Shown here: positions 1 through 5,510 of the stretch, in pieces | How positions within the stretch are numbered: position 1 is the first letter of the stretch | Layout: the number at the start of each line of letters is the position of its first letter | Assembly: GCA_964463865.1 (NCBI GenBank) | Contig: CAYXDX010000064.1 | Location: forward strand, 1 to 9,195 | Source of the DNA: Ferroglobus sp964463865 | Lineage (GTDB): Archaea; Halobacteriota; Archaeoglobi; Archaeoglobales; Archaeoglobaceae | Length of the DNA: 9,195 nt | Direction of reading: 5' to 3' | The notes under the pieces: model-generated | The model's database searches: none | Seen by the model: the letters and a program-made list of their open reading frames with translations, nothing else | What the model was told of the DNA's origin: nothing | Position numbers and translations under genes: made by a program

Positions 1-11
1 ACCTCGCGGCC

Positions 12-605
12 TCACATCATCCCGTAATCACCCACGATTCTCGATATCACGAAGCGGTCGATTAAGACTACGGAGATAGTTATGCAGAACGCTCGCCAGG
101 TGGAAAACCCGTTAGACTCCCTCACGGCAAGCACGCTCAACGCGAGGCTCCACAGCATTAAGGCGAGCATAATCAGGCTGAGAACTATCGTAACTGGAGT
201 GAACACGTGGTTGATCACGTAAACAATCTGCTGCTGTGATATCTGATCTTCCGGCGTGTTTTGAAGTATGGTCAAAGCTTCTTCTGGAATCGATGATAGA
301 GCGAGGTATCCAAGCACTGGGAGAAAGGTTAGCGGGAACCACGCGTAGCCGACGGCAGACAGCAGTCCCAAGAAGTTCGCTTTTCCTCCAAGAACTCTGC
401 TCGCGAAGAACAGCAGGGTCGTGGCTATTAGCCACTCCGCAACGATCAGCGGCGCTGTCTTCAGATACGAGACGTCCATGTGTATGAGTCCGGCAACGAC
501 TTTCGGCAGCGCGACGAACAGAAGTCCCCACAGCAGAAAATCTTTACCACCTTCGTGAATTTCGCTAAACGCTCTCGCGGGACTCATTATTACCTCTTTC
601 AACAC
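12..605 (-). CDS. Yip1-family integral membrane protein
   Basis: About 197 residues when started at the GTG at 605, which has AGAGGT a few bases upstream. A longer reading to 746 is open, but its first 47 residues look non-coding and contain the TATA box. The N-terminus (LKEVIMSPARAFSEI) matches the amphipathic 'P-x-x-A-F-x-x-I' lead of archaeal Yip1 proteins. It is followed by about five membrane spans, the GGKANFLGLLSAVGYAWFP stretch, and a C-terminal WSLALSVLAVRESNGFSTWRA motif typical of the family. Yip1 proteins are polytopic membrane proteins; in eukaryotes they act in vesicle traffic, and their archaeal role is unknown. An ATG at 587 with GAGGTAATA before it is a second possible start, but would cut into the conserved lead. 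Family assignment is good; function is open. Confidence 0.85.
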   Translation of the reverse strand: MLKEVIMSPARAFSEIHEGGKDFLLWGLLFVALPKVVAGLIHMDVSYLKTAPLIVAEWLIATTLLFFASRVLGGKANFLGLLSAVGYAWFPLTFLPVLGYLALSSIPEEALTILQNTPEDQISQQQIVYVINHVFTPVTIVLSLIMLALMLWSLALSVLAVRESNGFSTWRAFCITISVVLIDRFVISRIVGDYGMM

Positions 606-680
606 CCTCAAACCTCTAAGACCAGTCGTTTCTATCCCTCCGTAGTGCGTGCACTTGCAGAATCCGGAATTAGATGCAAC

Positions 681-690
681 ATATAAAATT
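681..690 (-). promoter_or_regulatory. Candidate TATA box for the Yip1-family gene
   Basis: On the minus strand the sequence reads AATTTTATAT, preceded by a purine-rich BRE-like GAGGAAA. Transcription would begin about 25 bases downstream, near 655, leaving a leader of about 50 bases before the GTG at 605. The position supports the shorter start for that gene. Confidence 0.5.
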
Positions 691-758
691 TTCCTCTTTA
701 TCAAATACCTTTGGGTGTTGCAGAATATCCGTGGTCGTTCCGGCAACCCTTCGGACTC

Positions 759-1199
759 TTAGAAGTTCCCCAAAATAAGTGCTACGAACGACAGGATTAG
801 AAAAGCTACGGCAACGACGATAATGTATTTGACGAAAAAAGCGAGGTCGAACTCCCGATGCTTTTGAAGATTCACCATCCTGCCAAAAGCGAAAATCAGG
901 AGGGTAGCGGTGATAAAAGTTGCTAAGAAAAACAGCTGTTTAGTTGAAAGAAGCGGACTTCCGAAAATGAGGTTATTGAGAATAACGACCGCAAGAAGCG
1001 GAGCGAAGACGTAGATGATAGCCTTGCTATTCCCAACACCGCGCCTCTTGACGAATCTAAATATCACGAGAGCGAGAACTGAGATCAGTCCAACGTGCAG
1101 CGAGCTGAAAAGAGCGGCTCCTAAGCTTCTGTGAGCTACGAGGCTCAGCAAAAAGTAGGAAAGCATTACTGCAAGTAGAATTTTTACTTCCCTGATCAT
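759..1199 (-). CDS. Five-span hypothetical membrane protein
   Basis: About 146 residues, not recognised. Five hydrophobic segments can be seen: KILLAVMLSYFLLSLVA near the N-terminus, then AALFSSLHVGLISVLALVIF, AIIYVFAPLLAVVILNNLIF, LFFLATFITATLLIFAF and IIVVAVAFLILSFVALIL at the C-terminus. I chose the ATG at 1199. No Shine-Dalgarno precedes it, but a TATA-like CTTTAATAAC lies about 25 bases upstream, consistent with leaderless transcription. The frame is open to a GTG at 1295 that overlaps the stop of the upstream gene (GTGTTAA), so a coupled start with 32 extra hydrophilic residues is the alternative. It sits in a minus-strand series of small membrane proteins next to the Yip1-family gene. 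Confidence 0.65.
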   Translation of the reverse strand: MIREVKILLAVMLSYFLLSLVAHRSLGAALFSSLHVGLISVLALVIFRFVKRRGVGNSKAIIYVFAPLLAVVILNNLIFGSPLLSTKQLFFLATFITATLLIFAFGRMVNLQKHREFDLAFFVKYIIVVAVAFLILSFVALILGNF

Positions 1200-1220
1200 T
1201 ACGATTTGTTTCGGAAATCC

Positions 1221-1230
1221 GTTATTAAAG
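1221..1230 (-). promoter_or_regulatory. Candidate TATA box for leaderless transcript at 1199
   Basis: Minus-strand CTTTAATAAC is centred about 27 bases from the ATG at 1199, the usual archaeal TATA-to-start spacing. It is inside the longer open frame of the same gene, so it counts as evidence only if the shorter start is right. Confidence 0.35.
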
Positions 1231-1288
1231 TTTTTCACGAGCGCTTTTTCGCAGGTCGAGTTTGCGACCTCTCGTGAGAGTTGCACGT

Positions 1289-1501
1289 TTAACACGCTCT
1301 TTTAAGGTTACTGACAAAAAAGATGGCGAGAGTAATCAAGATTAGAAAGAAAAATAGCCACCCGGCCAAGCCGAACGCTATCCTCGTTTCGACACCAGAG
1401 AAAGTGAGGGCTTTTAGAATTCCCATAACGACGACAAAAATCGCTATTTCAACGCTCACAATCCAGACCACTTTTGGGAGTAGAGTTCTGCGATAGATCA
1501 A
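1289..1501 (-). CDS. Small membrane protein, start codon uncertain
   Basis: From the first standard start (TTG at 1501) it is 70 residues with two membrane spans (VVWIVSVEIAIFVVVMGIL and IAFGLAGWLFFFLILITLAIFF). It ends in a positively charged tail (SNLKRAC). The TTG has no ribosome site, and the frame upstream is open and reads like protein. Residues SFEHALTPSALAFGIVYLAL form another convincing span directly before it, so the gene probably starts near 1567-1573, at the end of the neighbouring gene. The product would then be about 94 residues with three spans. Not recognised. Confidence 0.55.
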   Translation of the reverse strand: MIYRRTLLPKVVWIVSVEIAIFVVVMGILKALTFSGVETRIAFGLAGWLFFFLILITLAIFFVSNLKRAC

Positions 1502-1573
1502 GAGTGCAAGGTAAACAATACCAAACGCGAGGGCTGATGGGGTCAGAGCGTGTTCGAAGGAGAGTATTTCAAT
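1502..1573 (-). other. Probable N-terminal coding extension lacking a standard start codon
   Basis: This stretch continues the 1289-1501 frame without a stop (the first upstream stop is TAA at 1598-1600) and encodes a hydrophobic span ending YLALLIYRR. It contains no ATG, GTG or TTG. A GAGGGAG ribosome-site-like run lies just before ATT (1573) and about 6 bases before ATA (1567), where the upstream gene's TGA (1569-1571) overlaps. Options are a non-AUG start, translational coupling, a programmed or accidental frameshift from the upstream gene at AAAACCC (about 1586-1592), or a sequencing error. Confidence 0.45.
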
Positions 1574-1868
1574 CTCCCTCTTTACGGGTTTTAAGCCTTA
1601 GCAACCATAAAAGCAAGGATACAAGGAAGAAAGATGTAGGGAGAACGAAAACCATCATGTTGCAAAAGCTCTCGTCGAGAAGACGAGTGTAGCAAGCAAA
1701 TGGCAAAGTTCCGAAGAGGATTGTAAATGTGGATACTACCACTGAGGACGCAAACTTAAACCTGTCCAGCTTCTCTCTGGATATAATCGTGTAGATAAGA
1801 GATGCGAAGCCAAGCAGAGCGATAATTGGTAAAAAGTAGAAAATTAGGAATTTTGTTACTGCGTCCAT
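1569..1868 (-). CDS. Three-span hypothetical membrane protein
   Basis: 99 residues from the ATG at 1868, chosen because GGTGA (minus strand of 1876-1880) sits 7 bases upstream. A TTG at 1883 would add five residues. Membrane spans: FLIFYFLPIIALLGFASLIY at the N-terminus, SVVVSTFTILFGTLPFACY in the middle and MVFVLPTSFFLVSLLLWLL near the C-terminus, followed by a basic tail (RLKTRKEGD). It matches no family I know. Its stop lies inside the probable beginning of the next gene, so the two may be co-translated or, if the frame break is an error, one protein. An AT-rich TATA-like stretch (about 1896-1908) lies upstream. Confidence 0.65.
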   Translation of the reverse strand: MDAVTKFLIFYFLPIIALLGFASLIYTIISREKLDRFKFASSVVVSTFTILFGTLPFACYTRLLDESFCNMMVFVLPTSFFLVSLLLWLLRLKTRKEGD

Positions 1869-1895
1869 ATTTACTTCACCCAATGTATTTACAAA

Positions 1896-1908
1896 ATTTT
1901 TAAAATTA
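1896..1908 (-). promoter_or_regulatory. Candidate TATA box for the 1569-1868 gene
   Basis: The minus strand reads TTTTAAAAATTTT in a 57-base gap between genes. A start about 25 bases downstream, near 1876, gives a very short leader holding the GGTGA ribosome site. AT-rich surroundings make the exact box uncertain. Confidence 0.35.
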
Positions 1909-1926
1909 AGACTTTTCGTTTTTTGT

Positions 1927-2142
1927 TCACTTGTTTCTCTTTTTCACGTGAAGACTAACCCAGCAGATTACAGCGCTGATACTCAGAAACGCTGTAGTAA
2001 ATATGTAGGCGAGTCTGTAAGATTCAGACATCCACCACGCGAAGTCCCACGCACCGTATATTCTGTTTGCAGCTATCATCCCGACCATCATCCCGTAAAT
2101 AAGTCCTAACGGCTGAAATATTGGTCCAGCCACCTTGCTCAT
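1927..2142 (-). CDS. Two-span hypothetical membrane protein
   Basis: 71 residues from the ATG at 2142. Two hydrophobic segments: FQPLGLIYGMMVGMIAANRIYGA and LAYIFTTAFLSISAVICWVSL, joined by a tryptophan-rich segment (WDFAWWMSESYR). It has a lysine-rich end (HVKKRNK) that probably faces the cytoplasm. There is no clear Shine-Dalgarno, but an A-rich TATA-like element (minus strand of about 2175-2186) would place the transcript start about 10 bases before the ATG. The family is not recognised. It is the most upstream member of the small membrane protein series. Confidence 0.6.
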   Translation of the reverse strand: MSKVAGPIFQPLGLIYGMMVGMIAANRIYGAWDFAWWMSESYRLAYIFTTAFLSISAVICWVSLHVKKRNK

Positions 2143-2468
2143 GCTCTCTATTGCGATAAGCTCCCATTCAGGAGATTTTATTTTTGAGATTCCTTATGAT
2201 TTTGTGGTATTAGATTCTTGTGATCATGTATTATCTGCTGGGAAAGAGAGTGAACTTGCCTGTCTTCCTTAAAGAGGAGAATCCGTAATATAGAATAAAT
2301 GCTGAGAAGATTTTAACTCTATTTTCTTCTTATTCCTCTGAAAGACTCTTTAGCCTTGATTTCTTTAATTAATTGTTGGATTGAGGGTTGCATATGGTTT
2401 ATTTGTGTCATTCTTAACAGTGCCACTGCAAAAATTATTCAGACAGAATTCTTAAATATCAAAAATTA
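2143..2468. other. AT-rich intergenic region without a supported gene
   Basis: About 325 bases, visibly richer in A+T than the flanks, with no RNA gene or long open frame. The left edge probably holds the promoter for the minus-strand gene ending at 1927. The right edge holds AAAAATTATTC (about 2430-2440), a candidate TATA element for the plus-strand gene at 2469. Short open frames here (for example 2141-2272, plus) have no context to support them. Confidence 0.5.
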
Positions 2469-2969
2469 TTGCCATGTAATAAGATCAAGCTTGATCATTC
2501 AGACCTCGTTGAAGCTGTGAAGAATTACTATGAATCCAAACAGGGATACTTCGTAACAACAGAAGTAGATGTGCCAATCTTAGGAATCGGGAGGGTCGAC
2601 GTTGTTGCGTTTGGTATAAGTGGAATTAGGCCAACAATAAGAAGTTTTGAGTGCGAGACAGAGATTAAAGACGTTGCCAAACTTAGAGGAAAACCGACAC
2701 AACTCGCTAAACTCTCGACCCACGTTTATCTGGTTATACCACACTACGTATACGACAGCAGCACGCAGATGCTTTTAGAAAACATAGTTTCTGAGGGTAT
2801 TGGCGTCCTGATAGTAAACAATGACAAGAGCTTGAAGGAAGTTTTCAGCAGCAACATTTTTACCCCTCAAAGAAAATGGGATGAGCTGATTAGAAAATTA
2901 ACGAACAAATACCCATCTTCGTCAGAAAGTTTACGTCGAGCGTTTGAAAAAATCTACAGCATTTCGTAG
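2469..2969 (+). CDS. PD-(D/E)XK nuclease-like protein, hypothetical
   Basis: 166 residues from a TTG at 2469. The frame closes just upstream (TAA at 2454-2456) and the first internal ATG is at residue 101, so a non-ATG start is forced. Possible leaderless expression from AAAAATTATTC about 30 bases upstream. The pattern helix (DLVEAVKNYYESKQGYFV), strand with E32, GIGRVDVVAF with D44, then SFECETEIKD with E61-x-E63 and a later hydrophobic strand (HVYLVIPHYV) fits the PD-(D/E)XK fold of restriction- and resolvase-like nucleases. The usual ExK lysine is replaced by glutamate, with K67 close by, so activity is uncertain. No methylase or helicase partner adjoins. Its codons look AT-rich like the intergenic DNA, suggesting acquisition. 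The family call is an inference. Confidence 0.6.
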   Translation: MPCNKIKLDHSDLVEAVKNYYESKQGYFVTTEVDVPILGIGRVDVVAFGISGIRPTIRSFECETEIKDVAKLRGKPTQLAKLSTHVYLVIPHYVYDSSTQMLLENIVSEGIGVLIVNNDKSLKEVFSSNIFTPQRKWDELIRKLTNKYPSSSESLRRAFEKIYSIS

Positions 2970-2982
2970 GAAGTGTGCTACC

Positions 2983-3075
2983 TTAAAATTTCTTTCTAAA
3001 AAATTGATCGGGTCGAGTTATTTTAATATCCTTTATGGAATCCACAAAGACTGATGTGTCCACAACCACAAACAT
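2983..3075 (-). pseudogene. Truncated PIN-domain toxin (VapC-type) remnant
   Basis: The minus strand from the ATG at 3075 reads MFVVVDTSVFVDSIKD and then diverges to a stop at 2983, about 30 residues in all. The hydrophobic strand followed by D-T-S-V-F-V-D is the classic start of PIN-domain ribonucleases, carrying the first catalytic aspartate. Full-length VapC proteins are about 130 residues, so the remaining acidic residues and most of the fold are missing. A GAAGG ribosome site and a TAAATG junction with the preceding antitoxin-like remnant keep the operon order of antitoxin then toxin. The break falls near 3020, about 50 bases from the end of the convergent nuclease-like gene. Confidence 0.7.
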
Positions 3076-3116
3076 TTACCTTCTCTCTTCTAAGTTCAGA
3101 ACATCAGTATCTGCCT

Positions 3117-3216
3117 TTATCTCTGAATCTCCACTTTTAACCTCTTACCATCCTTTAAATCGACCTTCTCAAGGGGTTCGAACACACCAGTCTTCATATA
3201 TGATTATTTTTGCCAC
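3117..3216 (-). pseudogene. Frameshifted AF2212-like (DUF104) antitoxin remnant
   Basis: From GTG at 3216 the minus strand reads VAKIIIYED. One base is then out of phase around 3186-3192, and the next frame reads GVFEPLEKVDLKDGKRL followed by KVEI and a stop at 3117. Together this is the consensus core of AF2212-like antitoxins (KII..YENGVFKPLxKVDLKEGxRVKI). Full members run about 60-75 residues. After the early stop, the third frame from about 3135 down to the TAA at 3076-3078 still looks coding (ends DVLNLEERR), suggesting a second frame break. It sits directly before a PIN toxin start, the known partner family. The frame breaks make function unlikely. Confidence 0.7.
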
Positions 3217-3228
3217 GATTTCAAATCG
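3216..3228. repeat. 13-base palindrome at the antitoxin remnant start
   Basis: CGATTT-C-AAATCG is a perfect 6-base inverted repeat with a single central base, touching the GTG of the DUF104 remnant. Antitoxins often bind palindromes over their own start, so this may be a fossil operator. A 13-base palindrome can also occur by chance. Confidence 0.35.
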
Positions 3229-3604
3229 TTTCGAAAATCCATCCAGCAAAATCTGATATCCGAAAAGGGATCAGAAGGAAGACGGCAGAAGTTGATTAGG
3301 TCACATTTATCTCTTTAAAGAGATTCCCTATCTGGTCGCACATGGGAGTATGTATTCCGATGTTAGCCATGAATCTTTCGAAAATGGACGCTGCGACTCA
3401 AATTCGCTGCGTGCTGATGTGAAAAAACGCCTGCTATCCAACAGCGCTTTACCGAAGTTTTTCGGGCAAATCCCTTCCTCGAACCCCCTTCAGCAAGAAC
3501 GCGAGACTGCTCAAAGAATAGTTCCGGAAAGTCCAGATAGTTAGACTGAAGGCAGCCAGTGTATCCGCTCTGATTCAAGGAGAATTTCGAGCTCTCGTAA
3601 GAAT
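3229..3604. other. Unidentified, probably decayed sequence
   Basis: No open frame here has a believable start, ribosome site or recognisable family. On the minus strand, short runs look protein-like in changing frames, for example MANIGIHTPMCDQIGNLF starting at 3370 and a stretch ending LLKGVRGRDLPEKLR near 3450. This may mean another broken gene. The only sharp feature is the 16-base palindrome at 3309-3324. Confidence 0.4.
3309..3324. repeat. Perfect 16-base palindrome
   Basis: ATCTCTTTAAAGAGAT is its own reverse complement over all 16 bases. It lies in the decayed region about 90 bases upstream of the antitoxin remnant start. A dimeric regulator site is possible, but no intact gene nearby uses it. 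Confidence 0.45.
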
Positions 3605-3853
3605 TTACCTTATAATATGATAAACTTTTCCGCCGCTGATGTCTACACTTTTTCGAGTCGCATCGCGTTCTTTAGCGAGCTTTCCAGACGTGGTAATTGT
3701 GCACTCCCGTCACGAGACCGAGCTCCGCGAGGTTTTTTCAGATGGGGGCTAAGGTCTGCTTGGGCTTTTTAATATGTGATGTCGTAAGTTTCATCAGCAC
3801 GTCCAGTCCCGATTTATACTGCAAAGCGCGTCGCACTTCACGTATTTAGCTGT
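3605..3853 (-). pseudogene. Broken winged-helix (ArsR-like) transcriptional regulator
   Basis: Three minus-strand frames together read like a winged-helix regulator. One frame (about 3853-3805) gives KYVKCDALCSINR. A second (about 3803-3672) gives LDVLMKLTTSHIKKPKQTL, an in-frame TGA at 3738, then KNLAELGLVTGVHNYHVW, which has the recognition helix and wing pattern (hLKxLxxLGLV...YxW). A third (3685-3605) gives a tail ending SGGKVYHIIR. At least two frameshifts and one stop argue for a dead gene. It lies immediately downstream of the intact FilR1-type regulator on the same strand but is not a copy of it. Assignment to ArsR rather than another winged-helix group is a guess. Confidence 0.5.
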
Positions 3854-3891
3854 TTTTCTCGTTCCGCCGTTCTAAGCTCGGCTGAGTGAAA

Positions 3892-3908
3892 GAAGTCCCG
3901 AGGACTTC
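3892..3908 (-). terminator. Hairpin just past the regulator gene, possible terminator
   Basis: GAAGTCC-CGA-GGACTTC is a perfect 7-base stem with a 3-base loop, 6 bases past the stop codon at 3915. On the minus strand it is followed by a short pyrimidine run (TTTC). It may end or stabilise the four-gene operon transcript. The U-tract is weak, so termination is inferred mainly from position. Confidence 0.45.
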
Positions 3909-3914
3909 ATTCGC

Positions 3915-4691
3915 TTATAAGTCATTCAACGTTACCTCCTTAGCTTTTCTGAAAAGGTGTTCAAAAACCTTCAGCCCCCACTCAACAGCCTCCTCGCTCC
4001 TGCTCACGTAAATGCTCGTGGCGTCGTAAGACTCGTTTGCATAAAGGCCCATCGCCAAACCTTTTTCTGCGACGATGAGTGCCAAACCGGCTTCTTCGCA
4101 TGTGAACATCTTTCCCCTCTTCAGAAACCTCTTGAGGAGATCCCCGTCTCTCCTCAGACACTTCTCGAAAACCTCCCTCGTTAGAATCAGGACAACATCT
4201 CTTTCCTCAGAGAGCTTCGTGAAAAGCGACGGAAAATCTGGATGGTAAACCGGAGAAACTCCCTTAATCCAGCTTGACTCTTCAAGAATTTCGACCCACT
4301 CGCTTGATATCTCGAAGGGGTCGCAGCTCTTAACAACGAATCCGTCAGCGAGCATGTGAATGTCTTCAAGTAGCTCTTCGGGAATTGACGAGAGGTCGTG
4401 GCTCGTGAAGAACTCCTTCAGCTCGTCGCACATTTTTAACAGGCTCTCTATTTCGAAAGCCTTCTTCACGACAACTTTTCCTACAGGCGTAAGGACGTAT
4501 TTCCCCTCTTTTCTTTCCACCAGTTTTGATTCGACGAAACCCCTCACGTGCGGCTTTACAGTTTCCCTCGATACTCCGAGCTCGTTGGCTATCTGAGAAA
4601 TTTTCATGGGCTTTTCCAAGGCTTTCAGGATTTTCAGTTTCAGTGGAGTTGTGCACAGACTCAGCAGATTCTTCGGCTCCAAGCAACACAC
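3915..4691 (-). CDS. FilR1-type (DUF1724) winged-helix transcriptional regulator
   Basis: 258 residues, normal for the family. An N-terminal winged helix (about residues 10-72) includes PLKLKILKALEKPMKISQIA, ELGVSRETVKPHVRGFVE (recognition helix) and a KEGKYVLTPVG wing. The C-terminal two thirds match the FilR1 middle domain of archaeal regulators: WIKGVSPVYHPDFPSLF, then DVVLILTREVFEKCL, then a GLYANESYDATSIYV segment and EEAVEWGLKVFEHLF at the end. Such proteins are soluble DNA-binding regulators whose C-terminal domain probably senses a ligand. The GTG at 4691 starts 2 bases after the upstream stop. A TTG at 4682 with GGGGTG six bases before it is an equally good start. As last gene of the operon it may control that operon; this is inference. 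Confidence 0.9.
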   Translation of the reverse strand: MCCLEPKNLLSLCTTPLKLKILKALEKPMKISQIANELGVSRETVKPHVRGFVESKLVERKEGKYVLTPVGKVVVKKAFEIESLLKMCDELKEFFTSHDLSSIPEELLEDIHMLADGFVVKSCDPFEISSEWVEILEESSWIKGVSPVYHPDFPSLFTKLSEERDVVLILTREVFEKCLRRDGDLLKRFLKRGKMFTCEEAGLALIVAEKGLAMGLYANESYDATSIYVSRSEEAVEWGLKVFEHLFRKAKEVTLNDL

Positions 4692-4693
4692 CC

Positions 4694-4954
4694 CTATTTG
4701 TAGATTCTCGCTCCAGAAGTTGACTCAATACTCACTGGCATGGATAAAATGAGCGCAACGGCTATGACGATTCCGATTGTCAGAGCTGCAAGCCCGACCG
4801 CTCTGTAAGTGGAAGTTTCTCCTTTCTTCCAGACGTAGTATCCGCTCACGACCAAAGCTGGAGAGACGAGAAGGAACAAAGACGGATCAATGGCAAGAAG
4901 GAAAATTAAGGTGAGAACGAACACTGCGAAAAGGATTAGCCATTTATCGCTCAC
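4694..4954 (-). CDS. Three-span small membrane protein
   Basis: 86 residues from a GTG at 4954, supported by GAGGTG five bases upstream. That ribosome site overlaps the TGA of the preceding lipoprotein gene, so translation is probably coupled. Membrane spans: WLILFAVFVLTLIFLLAI, LFLLVSPALVVSGYYVW and VGLAALTIGIVIAVALIL, joined by a charged loop (KKGETSTYR). I do not recognise a family. Third of four genes in the operon, between a lipoprotein and a regulator, so an envelope-associated role is likely. Confidence 0.75.
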   Translation of the reverse strand: MSDKWLILFAVFVLTLIFLLAIDPSLFLLVSPALVVSGYYVWKKGETSTYRAVGLAALTIGIVIAVALILSMPVSIESTSGARIYK

Positions 4955-4963
4955 GCCACCACC

Positions 4964-5509
4964 TCACTCGGAGATGTAAATTCTCACGACTTTTCCTTCC
5001 TCCAAGTCGACAAGAGCGGAAACCATTCTATCTCCGTGCCAGGTAACGCTGAAGAGCTCTTTGGGTAAGTAGAATTTCGCTGCGGTGTGCGGAAGAACTC
5101 TTCTCACGGTCACGTAGCCGTTGGCGTTCTCGTAAATAGTCTCGTTGCTCAAAGCCACGCTTATCGCTTTCTCTCTCACGCTCAGAGGGATCGCTTCGAG
5201 CAGGTAAGACTTCAAAGTCAGGGTTCCGTTCTCGTAAACGAACAGGTAAAAGTCCTCTCCGGGAAGATCTTTGCTTATCGCTCTAACGGTAATCTTGTTG
5301 TTTTCAACGATAATATCAACTGTGTCGTAGCTGAATCCGTCGTAAGGAGAGAGAAACTCTTCCGGATTTTTCTTGATTTCCTCTGCGATCTCTTTTATCG
5401 TCAGCAATTTTTCTTCGCTAACGTTCGTTTCGCTTTTTAATTCATCTTCGTCCTGAACGCAGCCAAGAAGAACCGCGAAAAGAAAAATTAGAAGTAAAAG
5501 CTTTCTCAA
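4964..5509 (-). CDS. Predicted lipoprotein of unknown function
   Basis: 181 residues. The N-terminus MRKLLLLIFLFAVLLGC is a lipoprotein signal peptide with lipobox L-L-G-C17, followed by an acidic linker (VQDEDELKSET), so the mature protein should be membrane-tethered on the outside. The exported part, from about residue 37, is mixed alpha/beta (LTIKEIAEEIKKNPEEFLSP, then strand-rich sequence, then AAKFYLPKELFSVTWHGDRM). It has no catalytic motif I recognise. TTG at 5509 is the start: GGAGGT lies 8 bases upstream, inside the end of the preceding gene, whose TGA is one base away. Tight coupling to the secreted Ig-like protein suggests the two work together. Confidence 0.8.
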   Translation of the reverse strand: MRKLLLLIFLFAVLLGCVQDEDELKSETNVSEEKLLTIKEIAEEIKKNPEEFLSPYDGFSYDTVDIIVENNKITVRAISKDLPGEDFYLFVYENGTLTLKSYLLEAIPLSVREKAISVALSNETIYENANGYVTVRRVLPHTAAKFYLPKELFSVTWHGDRMVSALVDLEEGKVVRIYISE

Positions 5510-5510
5510 T

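Noticed and set aside
606..746. N-terminal extension of the Yip1-family frame to 746
   Set aside because: It encodes a cysteine/arginine-rich, non-conserved stretch, contains the likely TATA box at 681-690, and the GTG at 605 has a better ribosome site right before the conserved lead.
2141..2272. 43-codon plus-strand open frame starting ATG at 2141
   Set aside because: It overlaps the start of the opposing gene, has no ribosome site or recognisable family, and sits in AT-rich DNA; chance is the simplest explanation.
3035..3256. Plus-strand open frame of 73 codons
   Set aside because: It is the antisense shadow of the DUF104/PIN remnant, which matches known families on the minus strand.
3350..3578. 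Open frames on both strands (3350-3544 plus, 3363-3578 minus)
   Set aside because: No family, no ribosome site, odd composition; treated as part of the decayed region.
3735..3800. C/D box small RNA on the minus strand (CTGATGA ... CTGA)
   Set aside because: The C box lacks the leading purine, no terminal stem is seen, and the same bases fit the broken winged-helix regulator.
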